DNA from: Coneutiohabitans sp964457925
GTDB lineage: Bacteria > Zhuqueibacterota > Zhuqueibacteria > Zhuqueibacterales > Zhuqueibacteraceae
NCBI GenBank assembly: GCA_964457925.1
Contig: CAYWGH010000006.1
Location: 124,001 to 188,000 of the forward strand
DNA length: 64,000 bases
Direction of reading: 5' to 3'
A model generated the notes under the pieces. It was given only the letters and a program-made list of their open reading frames with translations. It was not told the DNA's origin and did no database searches. This document shows, in pieces, positions 35,276-44,396 of this stretch. A program made the translations under genes and the position numbers. Position 1 is the first letter of the stretch. Each line of letters opens with the position of its first letter.

Positions 35276-36766
35276 GTGATCCAATCCGAATCACCATCAA
35301 CCCGCTATGAGGCCGCCCTCAAAGCGTTGCAAGATGAAAATCAGCGCCTGCAGCGCGCGGTGGGCGAATTGGCGCTGTTGAACGATCTTGCCCGCGAAAT
35401 CGGCGCTTCGCTCAATTCCGAAGAGATCATGCAAACCCTCATCCGGCGTTCGTTGCGCGCTGTGCATGCCGAGCAGGGCGTGATTACATTGATCGACCAG
35501 CACGCCTCAACGCCGATGAAAACCCTGGTGCGCACACGCGTCAGCTCCGGCGGGCAACAGGCGTTTCATCTCGAACAAAGCCTGCAAGGCTGGATGTTGC
35601 GGCATAAACAGCCTTTGCTGCTCAACGATCCGGCACATGACGAACGCTTTCGCGGGAGCGCGTGGGATGAATCCATTCGCTCGCTCGTCTGCGCGCCGCT
35701 GCTGATCAAGTCGGAATTGAAGGGTATTCTCACGCTCTACAACAAGAAAGACGGACAGGAATTCACCGCGGAAGATCAACGCTTGTTGGGCATCATCGCC
35801 GCGCAATCGGCGCAGGTGATGGAGAACGCACGGCTGTATAAACAACTGGAGCAATACAATCGCACGCTCGAAGAGAAGGTGCAACAACGCACCGCCGAAC
35901 TTCAGGATAAGAACCTCGAGCTGACGCAAACGCTGCAACGCTTGCGCGAAACGCAGAACCAGCTCGTTACCCAGGAAAAGCTCGCCTCGTTGGGCCAGCT
36001 CACTGCCGGCATCGCGCACGAGATCAAAAATCCGCTAAATTTTGTGAATAATTTTGCGGCGCTGTCGATTGATTTGGCGAAGGAGTTGAGGGAAAAGCTT
36101 TTAAAACGTAATACGAAAAACGTAACTGGGGGTGACGTTGCGGATATTGAGGAGATTCTTGACACACTGGAACAGAACGCCGAAAAGATCAACCACCACG
36201 GCAAGCGCGCGGACAGCATCGTGAAAAGCATGATGCAGCACGCGCGCGGCTCTTCTGGCCAGCGCGAGTTGGCGGATATCAATCAATTGCTCGACGAAGC
36301 CGTGAATCTCGTTTATCATGGCATGAGAGCCAATGATGCTTCTTTCAACATCGCCATTAAGAAAAATTATGACGAAGCGGCTGGCAAACTCGAAGTCGTG
36401 CCGCAGGATTTGAGCCGGGTGTTTTTGAATATGGTGAATAATGCCTGTTATGCGGCATTTCAGAGGCAAAAGACAATCGAGAAAGATTTCTCGCCCGTGA
36501 TTTCAGTAAGCACAAAAAATTTTGAAGACCAAATCGAAATCCGCATTCGCGACAACGGCAACGGCATTCCGCGAGAGATTCGAGATAAAATTTTTAATCC
36601 CTTTTTCACCACGAAGCCAACCGGACAAGGCACGGGCTTGGGCTTGTCGATTAGCCACGACATCATCGTGCAGCAGCACCTAGGGAAGATAGAAGTGGAA
36701 ACGGAGGAAGGACAGTTCACCGAGTTTGTGGTGCGGCTGCCGAAAAATCGCCGCGTTCAAAGCTAA
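35276..36766 (+). CDS. GAF-domain sensor histidine kinase, soluble
   Basis: 496 residues from GTG 35276, chosen because GGGGAGG (35263-35269) lies six bases upstream; an ATG at 35222 would precede that site. No transmembrane segment. A short coiled coil leads to a GAF domain (residues about 40-190), another coiled coil (LEQYNRTLEEKVQQRTAELQ), then the kinase: H-box AGIAHEIKNPLNFVNNF, N-box MVNNACYAA, G1 DNGNGIP, F/G2 FFTTKPTGQGTGLGLSISHD. It presumably senses a cytoplasmic ligand through GAF and phosphorylates a response regulator, none of which is encoded nearby. Confidence 0.92.
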   Translation: MIQSESPSTRYEAALKALQDENQRLQRAVGELALLNDLAREIGASLNSEEIMQTLIRRSLRAVHAEQGVITLIDQHASTPMKTLVRTRVSSGGQQAFHLEQSLQGWMLRHKQPLLLNDPAHDERFRGSAWDESIRSLVCAPLLIKSELKGILTLYNKKDGQEFTAEDQRLLGIIAAQSAQVMENARLYKQLEQYNRTLEEKVQQRTAELQDKNLELTQTLQRLRETQNQLVTQEKLASLGQLTAGIAHEIKNPLNFVNNFAALSIDLAKELREKLLKRNTKNVTGGDVADIEEILDTLEQNAEKINHHGKRADSIVKSMMQHARGSSGQRELADINQLLDEAVNLVYHGMRANDASFNIAIKKNYDEAAGKLEVVPQDLSRVFLNMVNNACYAAFQRQKTIEKDFSPVISVSTKNFEDQIEIRIRDNGNGIPREIRDKIFNPFFTTKPTGQGTGLGLSISHDIIVQQHLGKIEVETEEGQFTEFVVRLPKNRRVQS

Positions 36767-37069
36767 CGCAGGAGGCGTGAAATATTCATGCCGGCGCCGG
36801 CGCAAAAATTCAAAACGCCGACCTTCATTCGCGGTCGTGCCGGCGTCTCAACGAGCGGAAAGCAACAGTTTCACCCCACACGAGACTCAAGAAACCGGAA
36901 AGATGGATTATCATCGGCCAAGCCATTTTACATTACAAAATTCTAGAAAAACTCGGCGAAGGCGGTATGGGCGTCGTCTACAAAGCCGAGAGCATTAAGA
37001 AATGAATCAACCCAGAGGCCGCGAACTGAACAATTGATTGTCATCTCATTCATATAGAGAGGAGGCTCC
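36767..37069. other. 303-base gap after the histidine kinase
   Basis: Apart from the kinase relic at 36907-37005, I see a 53-codon frame starting at 36788 behind an AGGAGG site that resembles nothing I know, and the GAGGAGG ribosome site of the next gene. No response regulator is present. Confidence 0.4.
36907..37005 (+). pseudogene. Fragment of a Hanks-type Ser/Thr protein kinase
   Basis: The frame reads IIIGQAILHYKILEKLGEGG then MGVVYKAE, SIKK and a stop. This is the beginning of a bacterial eukaryotic-like kinase up to the glycine-rich loop (GEGGMGVVYKAE); the ATP lysine and everything after it are gone. The normal initiating Met-Ile-Gly is replaced by Ile-Ile-Ile-Gly. About 33 codons remain, so it is a deletion relic, not a gene. 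Confidence 0.7.
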
Positions 37070-38644
37070 ATGAAAGCCCACATTCATGCACTGTGCTGGA
37101 TCGTTTTCTTCGCTTTGCCTCACACTTTTATGCCCGCTTCAATGAGCGCGCCTTCCGATGCCGGTTCACATCAGCCCGCGATTTTCACTGACCCCAAACG
37201 CGCCGAAAAAGTCAAGGCCACATCAACAGCGGTGGACGGAATCTTCAAAAAATTTTTCGAAGACCGCCACCTGCCCGGACTCGTGTACGGCGTGGTACTC
37301 GACGGCACACTCATCTATTCCGGCAGTTTCGGGCATGCGAACCTCGAGCAGAAAATACCGGCGCATGCGAAATCGCTTTTCCGTATTGCTTCCATGAGCA
37401 AGAGCATCACGGCGTTGGCCATTCTGCAATTGCGCGACGCCGGAAGATTGAATCTCGACGATCCGGCTTCGAAATATTTGCCGGAGATGAAGAAGCTGCG
37501 CTACCTCACCACGGATGCGCCGGAAATCACCATCCGCGATCTCATGACGCACGGCGCCGGCTTCCCGGAAGACAATCCCTGGGGCGACCGCCAACTCGCT
37601 GACTCGGATGAAGATTTGATGCAACTCATCGCGAATGGTCCATCGTTTTCGAATGTGCCGGGCGTGGCGTTCGAATACAGCAATCTCGGGTTCGCGTTGC
37701 TCGGGCAGATCGTGCAAAAAGTCTCCGGCATGGAATTTCAGCAATACACTGAAGCGAACATCTTCAAGCCGCTGGGCATGAACGCCACAGTGTGGGAATA
37801 TGAAAAGGCGGATCCCAAAAATCTCGCGCTCGGTTATAATTGGATCGATGAGTCGCACGTGAATATTCCGCTCGAACATCACGGCTCCTACGGCGCGATG
37901 GGCGGCCTCATCACTTCGATTGAAGATTTCACGAAATATGTGGCATTGCATCTTTCCGCATGGCCGCCGCGCAGCGACGAGGATAGCGGCCCGCTCAAGC
38001 GCAGTTCGCTGCGTGAGATGCATCATCCCTGGCGCCTCGATGCGCTGATGGCCAACTATCGCTACCCGAACGGCAGGGCTTGCCCCTCCACCAGCGCGTA
38101 TGCCTATGGTTTGCGCTGGGTGCAAGATTGTGAGGGCAGGGTCTACCTCGGGCACAGCGGCGGTTTGCCCGGCTTCGGCAGCAATTGGACGATGATGCCC
38201 GACTACGGCCTTGCCGTGATGTCATTCAACAATATCACCTACGGCGGAACAAGCACGATCAATACTGCGGTTTTGGATACGATCATCACGCTGGCGAAAC
38301 TCAAGCCGCGCGCGCTGCCGGTCTCCGGCATTCTCGACCAGCGCAAGAACGAGCTGGTCAAAATTCTTCCCGGATGGAACGGCGCGGAAAGCTCGGGGTT
38401 GTTTGCCGAAAATTTTTTCATGGATAATCGCCTGAAGGATTTGGTGAAGCGGACGAAAGAGCTTTACGAAGAGGCGGGAGAGATCACGAACGCCGGCCCC
38501 ATGACGCCTCTTAACCAGTTACGCGGCACCTTCATTCTCGAAGGCAATAAGAAAAACATTCTCGTCTTCTTCACGCTAACCCCCGAGAAGATACCGTTGA
38601 TACAACAGGTGAGGATGCGCGCCGTGGAAAAAATCAAAGAGTGA
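37070..38644 (+). CDS. Secreted serine hydrolase (class C beta-lactamase/DD-peptidase family)
   Basis: 524 residues with a signal peptide (cleavage likely after MSA). The catalytic SxxK is in FRIASMSKSITALAILQL; YxN is VAFEYSNLGFALLGQIV; the third motif is in VYLGHSGGLPGFGSNW (HSGG). Such proteins hydrolyse peptides, esters or amides in the periplasm; the natural substrate is usually unknown. The C-terminal 120 residues form an extra domain (MTPLNQLRGTFILEGNKKNI). GAGGAGG lies just before the ATG. Two hairpins close the transcript downstream. Confidence 0.9.
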   Translation: MKAHIHALCWIVFFALPHTFMPASMSAPSDAGSHQPAIFTDPKRAEKVKATSTAVDGIFKKFFEDRHLPGLVYGVVLDGTLIYSGSFGHANLEQKIPAHAKSLFRIASMSKSITALAILQLRDAGRLNLDDPASKYLPEMKKLRYLTTDAPEITIRDLMTHGAGFPEDNPWGDRQLADSDEDLMQLIANGPSFSNVPGVAFEYSNLGFALLGQIVQKVSGMEFQQYTEANIFKPLGMNATVWEYEKADPKNLALGYNWIDESHVNIPLEHHGSYGAMGGLITSIEDFTKYVALHLSAWPPRSDEDSGPLKRSSLREMHHPWRLDALMANYRYPNGRACPSTSAYAYGLRWVQDCEGRVYLGHSGGLPGFGSNWTMMPDYGLAVMSFNNITYGGTSTINTAVLDTIITLAKLKPRALPVSGILDQRKNELVKILPGWNGAESSGLFAENFFMDNRLKDLVKRTKELYEEAGEITNAGPMTPLNQLRGTFILEGNKKNILVFFTLTPEKIPLIQQVRMRAVEKIKE

Positions 38645-38648
38645 GCTG

Positions 38649-38677
38649 GTAGAGACGAGCCGATGGCCCGTCTCTAC
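38649..38677. repeat. Palindromic hairpin repeat (GTAGAGACG type)
   Basis: Perfect 9-bp arms GTAGAGACG (38649-38657) and CGTCTCTAC (38669-38677), with GCC/GGC pairing inside the loop. Five bases after the serine hydrolase stop. This sequence type is a widespread intergenic palindrome in several bacterial groups. Confidence 0.55.
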
Positions 38678-38707
38678 GGTTTCACACGACAGGTACGAAA
38701 CCGCAAA

Positions 38708-38738
38708 GGCGATCCCAAACGGGGTTGCCTTTTTATTT
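38708..38738 (+). terminator. Rho-independent terminator after the serine hydrolase
   Basis: Stem 38708-38716 (GGCGATCCC) with 38721-38729 (GGGGTTGCC), loop AAAC, followed by TTTTTATTTT. Nine pairs including two G-U. Confidence 0.8.
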
Positions 38739-38796
38739 TGACCCCAAATATCTTTCACCGTCGAGACGACGGCGTTGGCAGGATTTTATCGTGTTA

Positions 38797-40452
38797 TTAC
38801 CTCTCTTCAGAAGCCGAAATTTGTTTGCCCAACGCCGGGGCTTTCGCGACGCCGATCTGCCACTTCTCGTCCCAATTTACAATCTCATATTTGTCCGTCA
38901 CTGGAAAATGCGGCGGGCGGCGGCGTTCGAAGCGTTTATCGAATGCGATGTGCGTGGCGTAGCGCGGCTCGGTCGCAGAAAGTGAGCCGGCGCTCAAACT
39001 GCCCAGGAGATAAAGTTTGGCTTTGCCGTCGCCGCGCGTGTAATGTGAGACCCGAAATTCCCCTTTGGCAAAAATTGCCGCATGAATCGTCAAATCGCCC
39101 GGGCCGGTGACGGCCGGCGGCGCGATTTCAATGTCACCTTGCGACACCAATCCAAGATAATCGTCCGCTTGCGCAAGCGTTTCTTGATTCGCGGCATAAA
39201 TGAGATCATCTGCAATGATGATTTTATTCTTGGCGTACAGCAGCACCACGCCGTTGACCACGCCCTGCACGTGCAGCCTGGCCTTATCCTGCCCGATGAT
39301 AAAAAACGGCGCGCGCGGCAGCTTGCGCTGTTGCGTGTTTTCCGGCGCGCTTGCCGCATGCCATGAAAACGCGCCCGCGCGCTCAAACGTGATCCAAGTT
39401 TCTTCCTCGAAGACTTGCTTCAGGCTATCCGGCGCTGAGGCAATTTGATTGACATGCTTCGGCACGCGAATGGTTTGTACGCCGGTTTCTAGTCCGGCCA
39501 GAAAAATCGCAGCCTCGTCGAGAAAGGGGGGCGCGTCGCCGGATTTGATTTCAAAGCCGGCAGTCGTGACTTTGCCGCGAAATTTCGGCTGTGCGCGGCC
39601 GCTGCTGCTGACTGTAAACGAAGTGTTGGAGTGAAAACGTCCGTCAAGCTCGTCGTTGTGCACGGCAACGCGCGGATTCCAAACATCCACAAACTGCGCA
39701 AAATGTGAAAATGCCAAACGCCGCAAGCGAATATACGTGGTGAGATCCGAGCCGTTTTCGTTGCGCGAGATTTCAAGATGAATCTCATCAAGCATGGTCG
39801 CGCTTGGCGCCGGCAGATGGCGCATGCGCGCGGTGTAGGTTGTTCCCTTTTCCGTAAATTTAAAGGACGAATCGCGTGGCGCAAATTTCGCGGCCAGCTT
39901 ATATACGACTTTTTCCAGCCGGGAACGTTCGCGCATAGTCATGGGCAGCATTGCCGGCGCCATCACCGGCAAATGCTTTTGTGCTTGCCGCGGGACGACA
40001 GCAATATCCAAATCGCGCGGAGGCGCGGCGACAAAACTGTTGTGCGCGTCTGGATTTGGAGTTAGATTGTCCGGCACAGAAGCTGGGGAAGCCTCGTCCC
40101 ATGAGGAGGCTTCCGGCGGAGGCGAGGAGGGTATTGGATCAGAAACCGGCGCCTTGAAATGATTTTCTTCGGCGACGCTCGGATTGGATTGCGGCCGCTC
40201 AGATTTCTGCGCCTGCACATGGGATTCTTCCCGGTGTTCCGAGAGCAAAAGCAACTCGAAAAGCACAGGCTCAAAAGTCGCCGCCGGTTTGTCGAAAACG
40301 TTCACGCAAAAAGCAAGCAAGAGAAACCCTGCAACATGACAGCAGAGGGAAAGGGCAAATGCGTGCGGCAGAGAAACAGTTTTGTGACAGCTCAACTTAA
40401 TGAGATGCGTCAAGCGCGGCAGCAGGGTTGGAATAAACTTTGGAGAAATCAT
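38797..40452 (-). CDS. Membrane protein with TonB-like N-terminus and DUF4900-like beta-helix domain
   Basis: 551 residues from ATG 40452. The N-terminus (HAFALSLCCHVAGFLLLAFC, then FEPVLFELLLL) resembles the TonB/energy-transducer type membrane anchor, followed by a long proline/serine-rich spacer to about residue 140. The C-terminal third has DUF4900-like repeats: ARLHVQGVVNGVVLLYAKNK, IIADDLIYAAN, DYLGLVSQGDIEIA, LTIHAAIFAKGEF and YLLGSLSAGSL, which form parallel beta strands. Likely anchored in the inner membrane and reaching into the periplasm. The start codon shares CATG with the divergent gene, so the true start could be a little downstream. Confidence 0.65.
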   Translation of the reverse strand: MISPKFIPTLLPRLTHLIKLSCHKTVSLPHAFALSLCCHVAGFLLLAFCVNVFDKPAATFEPVLFELLLLSEHREESHVQAQKSERPQSNPSVAEENHFKAPVSDPIPSSPPPEASSWDEASPASVPDNLTPNPDAHNSFVAAPPRDLDIAVVPRQAQKHLPVMAPAMLPMTMRERSRLEKVVYKLAAKFAPRDSSFKFTEKGTTYTARMRHLPAPSATMLDEIHLEISRNENGSDLTTYIRLRRLAFSHFAQFVDVWNPRVAVHNDELDGRFHSNTSFTVSSSGRAQPKFRGKVTTAGFEIKSGDAPPFLDEAAIFLAGLETGVQTIRVPKHVNQIASAPDSLKQVFEEETWITFERAGAFSWHAASAPENTQQRKLPRAPFFIIGQDKARLHVQGVVNGVVLLYAKNKIIIADDLIYAANQETLAQADDYLGLVSQGDIEIAPPAVTGPGDLTIHAAIFAKGEFRVSHYTRGDGKAKLYLLGSLSAGSLSATEPRYATHIAFDKRFERRRPPHFPVTDKYEIVNWDEKWQIGVAKAPALGKQISASEER

Positions 40453-41296
40453 GAACCTTTCAAGAGGAAAAATTCGGCATGCCGGCCTTCTCTGCGGAAA
40501 AATCGCCGGAATTCTCACCTGTTTATTTTTGACAACTTGTCAACCGGAGGGTAATAAAATGCCTGCACATTTGCAAACAACAATAAACTGCGGCCATCGC
40601 GGCGCCTCCGGGCATGCGCCGGAAAACACCCTGGCGGCCATTCGCCTGGCAATGGAAAGGGGTGCACAAATGACAGAAATCGACGTGCAACAAACCGCCG
40701 ACGATCACCTCGTGCTGTTTCATGACGATTCGCTCGCGCGCACCAGCAGCGGCCGCGGTTTCTTGTGGCAAAAAAATTTGGCGGAACTCAAGACGCTCGA
40801 CGCGGGCAGTTGGTTCAATGCCAAATTTGCGGGCGAACCGTTGCCCACGCTCGCCGAGGCGATCGCGCTCGTGCGCGGCAAAATCAAACTGAATATCGAA
40901 GTCAAATTACACGGCCAGGAGCGCAACGTCGCGCAACTGGTGGTGGAAACGATTCGCCGCGAACAGTTTGAGCAAGAATGTATCGTCACCTCGTTTGGCT
41001 TTGAGGTCGCAGACGAGATCAAACGCCTCGCGCCGGAGCTGAACGTCGGTTACATCTTTGGGCCGCGGGAATTTCGGGAAGAAGTATTTTCGAGCAACGT
41101 CGAGGTGTTAAGCACGCATCACAGCCTGGTGGATGCCGCATTCCTGCAAAAAGCGCGGGCCGCCGGGAAGGAAGTGCACGTGTGGACGGTGAATGGGAAA
41201 CCACTGATGAACAAACTGCTCGATCTCGGCGTCGATGCCATCATTACGAATTACCCGGATCGGCTCGCAGAAGTTTTAAAGTCGAGGGAGAATTGA
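40451..41296 (+). CDS. Glycerophosphodiester phosphodiesterase, lipoprotein
   Basis: 281 residues from ATG 40451 (GGAG six bases upstream), with a lipobox (LFLTTC) at about residue 30. A second start at 40559, behind GGAGGG, would give a cytoplasmic form without the signal. GDPD motifs: INCGHRGASGHAPENTLAAI (catalytic His-Arg, Glu), MTEIDVQQTADDHLVLFHDD (metal Glu/Asp, catalytic His) and LNIEVKLHG. It hydrolyses glycerophosphodiesters to glycerol-3-phosphate and an alcohol. The gene starts divergently, overlapping the start of the minus-strand gene. Confidence 0.9.
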   Translation: MNLSRGKIRHAGLLCGKIAGILTCLFLTTCQPEGNKMPAHLQTTINCGHRGASGHAPENTLAAIRLAMERGAQMTEIDVQQTADDHLVLFHDDSLARTSSGRGFLWQKNLAELKTLDAGSWFNAKFAGEPLPTLAEAIALVRGKIKLNIEVKLHGQERNVAQLVVETIRREQFEQECIVTSFGFEVADEIKRLAPELNVGYIFGPREFREEVFSSNVEVLSTHHSLVDAAFLQKARAAGKEVHVWTVNGKPLMNKLLDLGVDAIITNYPDRLAEVLKSREN

Positions 41297-41316
41297 TGCC
41301 GGCAACAAACGTTACG

Positions 41317-42165
41317 TTATTTCCCGCGCATCATCTGCAAAACCCGCTTGAATTGCTGCCGGTCATGCTGCAAATACTGTGAGAATTGCCCGGCGCCGGC
41401 GAGCGCTTCACCGCCGTCGATCGTGACCACTTCGCCGGTAATGAAATCGACGCCGTCCGCAACCAGAAAAGCCGCGAGGTTGGTCAATTCGTCATGCTCG
41501 CCAAAGCGTCCCAGCGGAATGCGCTTCTTTGCGCCTTCTTCGACTTCTTTGGTTGGCAATAAACGCTTCCACGCGCCTTCGGTGGGAAACGGCCCGGGCG
41601 CGATGGCATTGAGACGAATGCCGTACGTTGCCCATTCCACGGCCAGCGAGCGCGTCATGGCCAGGACACCGGCTTTCGCGCAGGCCGAGGGCACGACGAA
41701 GGCCGAGCCGTTGCAGGCATATGTTGTGACGATGTTGAGAATGTTGCCGCCGCGTTTCGCTGTGATCCATTTTTTCGCGAGCGCTTGCGTGCAATTGAAT
41801 GTGCCATAGAGCACGATTTTCATGACGGCATCAAAACCGCCGGGTGACAGATCCTCGGTGGCAGCGAGAAAATTACCCGCCGCGTTATTCACCAAAATAT
41901 CGGGCAGGCCGTGTTTCTCGGCCAGCGCATCCAGGGCTTGCGTTACGGCGTCATGGTCGCGCACATCACAAACAAACGAAATCACCTCGCGGCCGCCGGC
42001 AGCTTGAACGGCTTGCGCCGCTTCTGCCAGACGTTCGGCGTTGCGCCCGCAGATCGCCAGGCGCGCGCCCAACCCGGCAAAACGTTTTGCCATGGACAAC
42101 CCGAGGCCTGAACCGCCGCCGGTGATCAACGCAAACTTGTCGTTAAGTAAATCTGATTTAAACAT
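41317..42165 (-). CDS. SDR-family oxidoreductase, 2,4-dienoyl-CoA reductase-like
   Basis: 282 residues. Rossmann motif FALITGGGSGLGLSMAKRFA; DILVNNAAGNFLAATEDLSP; and the active-site block IVTTYACNGSAFVVPSACAK AGV where the usual YxxxK tyrosine is replaced (Ser-Ala-Cys-Ala-Lys). That replacement, with the upstream Tyr retained, is typical of the peroxisomal/mitochondrial 2,4-dienoyl-CoA reductase branch. NADPH-dependent reduction of dienoyl-CoA would help degrade unsaturated fatty acids, in line with the beta-oxidation genes elsewhere in the window. It converges with the phosphodiesterase gene (20-base gap). Confidence 0.85.
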   Translation of the reverse strand: MFKSDLLNDKFALITGGGSGLGLSMAKRFAGLGARLAICGRNAERLAEAAQAVQAAGGREVISFVCDVRDHDAVTQALDALAEKHGLPDILVNNAAGNFLAATEDLSPGGFDAVMKIVLYGTFNCTQALAKKWITAKRGGNILNIVTTYACNGSAFVVPSACAKAGVLAMTRSLAVEWATYGIRLNAIAPGPFPTEGAWKRLLPTKEVEEGAKKRIPLGRFGEHDELTNLAAFLVADGVDFITGEVVTIDGGEALAGAGQFSQYLQHDRQQFKRVLQMMRGK

Positions 42166-42196
42166 GCTCTCCCTTCACGCTTTTGCCGTATGAGGT

Positions 42197-43510
42197 TCAC
42201 GATTTAAAAATCGGCTCGAGATGCCGCACGGTACAGGGATGCCCGCCGTTTTGATACTCGCAATCGCCCCAATAAAAGCATTTGATCGAGCAGATTGGCG
42301 CTTGCTGCTGCAGATTCAACTCGGGATATTCCGCACGCTGTTCCTGCAATTGCCGGTGCAACTTGCGCTTTTCCCAAAAATTCTTGAACAGCGATTTGTT
42401 GCCGAGCAGCTTGACGCTGATCAATTTCGCCAAATCCTGAGAGGCGGGCGAATTCGGCGCCTCCAGCAGAAACGGCTTAAACTCGCGCACAGAGTTGCGC
42501 ACGCTGGGGTCATAAGTGATGAACCCAAGATAGTCCACTTCTAGTGATAGCAACTCCGCCGCCGCTGTTTGAATCGCCAGTCCTTCTTTGATGTCGTCTT
42601 TTTTGGTCACCATGTTCAAGACCAGCTTGAGGTGATGCGATTCCAGCATCGATTGCATCAGGCGCGCGGCGTTGGCGTCAACCGCCTGCACTTGCCCCAG
42701 CAGCTCCGGCATGGTCACGGCGATGCGGCCGGGCTTGTCGAGATCGTCCTGCGCGAGTATCGCCGAGACTTCCGGATGATCTTGAAACGCCAACCGCAAC
42801 CGCCGCAGTTGGCAGATGCGGATGAAGTTGAAACATTCCTGAATCGCCGTAGGCTCGGGATTGGTCACGACGATGCCTTCATCCGCCGCCAGAAAGAAAT
42901 CAACGACATTGTAGGAGGAACCGGCGCCCAAGTCGAGCAAAACAAAATCCGCGTCGATGGTGCGCAATTGTTTGATGAACCGCAGCTTTTGCGCGTATTT
43001 GGGATTCGCCAGGCCGAGCGTGCCGCACGCGCCGCTGATCAAGCGCAACCGGTCGATGCGCGTGGGAAGAATGATATCGTTGAGATTTTCGACATTCAGC
43101 GAATAAAAATCATAGAACGTGCGCTCGGGCTCGAGCATACCCATCACGGTATGAAGATTCGCGCCGCCCAAATCCGCGTCAACCATCACCACTTGCTTTC
43201 CCATGCTCGCCAGGCCGACGCCGAGCGACGCGGTAAAAACCGTTTTGCCGACTCCGCCCTTGCCGCCGCCGACCGCAATGACGCGCTTGGCGCGATTCAT
43301 CGAGGCGTTTGCCTCATTATTAAAAACCGTTTCCAGGTTCTGCAAAGCAGAAGCAGGCACCCACTGGCCCTCTTCATCATTCCAGACTTCGTCTGCCGGG
43401 CTAAAACCGCCTTTGTTGGCTAACGAACGCAGTTCCTGTGTGGTAAACGGGCCATATTGTTTCTCATTCACGCGAACAAAGATGTCATTCATTGTTGCGG
43501 TGCTATCCAT
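42197..43510 (-). CDS. GYF_2-domain MinD/ParA-type ATPase
   Basis: 437 residues from ATG 43510 (AGGAG ten bases upstream). Residues about 8-60 form a GYF_2 domain (RVNEKQYGPFTTQELRSLAN, DEVWNDEEGQWVPASAL). The ATPase then has the deviant Walker A GGGKGGVGKTVFTASLG, VDADLGGANLHTVMG and LLDLGAGSSYNVVDFF; it is closest to the FlhG/FleN-like MinD group. The C-terminus has a Cys-rich tail (CSIKCFYWGDCEYQNG). It probably positions or counts a membrane structure. The next gene on the same strand is a cell-wall amidase transcribed from upstream, 151 bases apart. Confidence 0.88.
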   Translation of the reverse strand: MDSTATMNDIFVRVNEKQYGPFTTQELRSLANKGGFSPADEVWNDEEGQWVPASALQNLETVFNNEANASMNRAKRVIAVGGGKGGVGKTVFTASLGVGLASMGKQVVMVDADLGGANLHTVMGMLEPERTFYDFYSLNVENLNDIILPTRIDRLRLISGACGTLGLANPKYAQKLRFIKQLRTIDADFVLLDLGAGSSYNVVDFFLAADEGIVVTNPEPTAIQECFNFIRICQLRRLRLAFQDHPEVSAILAQDDLDKPGRIAVTMPELLGQVQAVDANAARLMQSMLESHHLKLVLNMVTKKDDIKEGLAIQTAAAELLSLEVDYLGFITYDPSVRNSVREFKPFLLEAPNSPASQDLAKLISVKLLGNKSLFKNFWEKRKLHRQLQEQRAEYPELNLQQQAPICSIKCFYWGDCEYQNGGHPCTVRHLEPIFKS

Positions 43511-43661
43511 GAGAGTCACTCTCCTAATTCACGTCCTGTTATTTCATGAAAGAGATGCCGGGGGCGGCGGGAAGAAAATTCGGCGTCCTTCCGTTTTCGT
43601 CATATCGCATCTGATAAAGGTACCGCCCAGAGGCGGAACTGCGGAGAGCGGGGACGATTTT

Positions 43662-44237
43662 TTAAAAACGGCGCCGGGGCGAATGCGACATATGCAACAA
43701 CGCGTGCGCGATGGCCTCGGCAATCGCATCCTGATTGAAATCCGAAGCCAAAAATTCAAGCTGTGCGGGATTGGTTAAAAACTCCGTTTCGATGTGGCAG
43801 GCCGGCATTTGGGCATGGCGAAAGAGCAACAAGTCTTTGGGCTTGACGCCGCGATTGAGATGATTGCTGAATTTGGCAACCAGCGCGTTTTGAATCGCGC
43901 GCGCGAATTTCTCAGCTGCCGCCGAATGCGGCTTGTACCACGTTTCGATGCCTTCAGGATTGGGATCGGAGAAAGCGTTGCAATGAATGCTGATCAGCAC
44001 CTCCGCATTAGCCTCGTTGGCGAGAGCAGCGCGCCGGTGAATATCATCACGTATGTTCGTCGCAAGGTGAACGTCACTGGTGCGCGTCAAAATGACTTTA
44101 TGGCCGGCTGCTTTCAGCAACTCTTTGAGCTTCATGCAAAGGGACAGGGTGACGTCTTTTTCCTGCAATTCAAACGGCACATTGCCGATCGCCCCGGTAT
44201 AAATGCCGCCATGTCCCGGATCAAGCGCGATTTTCAT
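43662..44237 (-). CDS. N-acetylmuramoyl-L-alanine amidase (Amidase_3)
   Basis: 191 residues from ATG 44237. Zinc ligands and catalytic residues are all visible: IALDPGHGGIYTGAIG, FELQEKDVTLSL (Glu), LISIHCNAFSDP (His) and HIETEFLTNPAQLEFL (catalytic Glu). The enzyme cleaves the bond between MurNAc and L-alanine. No signal peptide is apparent at this start, which is odd for a cell-wall enzyme; a TTG at 44267 adds ten residues but no signal. It may be exported another way or act on internal cell-wall fragments. A near-consensus promoter lies upstream at 44397-44425. Confidence 0.88.
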   Translation of the reverse strand: MKIALDPGHGGIYTGAIGNVPFELQEKDVTLSLCMKLKELLKAAGHKVILTRTSDVHLATNIRDDIHRRAALANEANAEVLISIHCNAFSDPNPEGIETWYKPHSAAAEKFARAIQNALVAKFSNHLNRGVKPKDLLLFRHAQMPACHIETEFLTNPAQLEFLASDFNQDAIAEAIAHALLHMSHSPRRRF

Positions 44238-44396
44238 GAGGGCTCGCCCTTTTGTGTTGCCTCCCAAAGTCTCATCAGGATTGATAGGATCACAATTTCA
44301 GGATATTTTTGTTTACCCGGTCGCGCCTGAAGAGATATGATCAAAAAGACACCGTCAGAGCTTCAAACGCTGAAATTCGTGCATTTAAACGCAGTC

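Noticed and set aside
37223..38155. Minus-strand open frame of 310 codons
   Set aside because: Antisense of the serine hydrolase.
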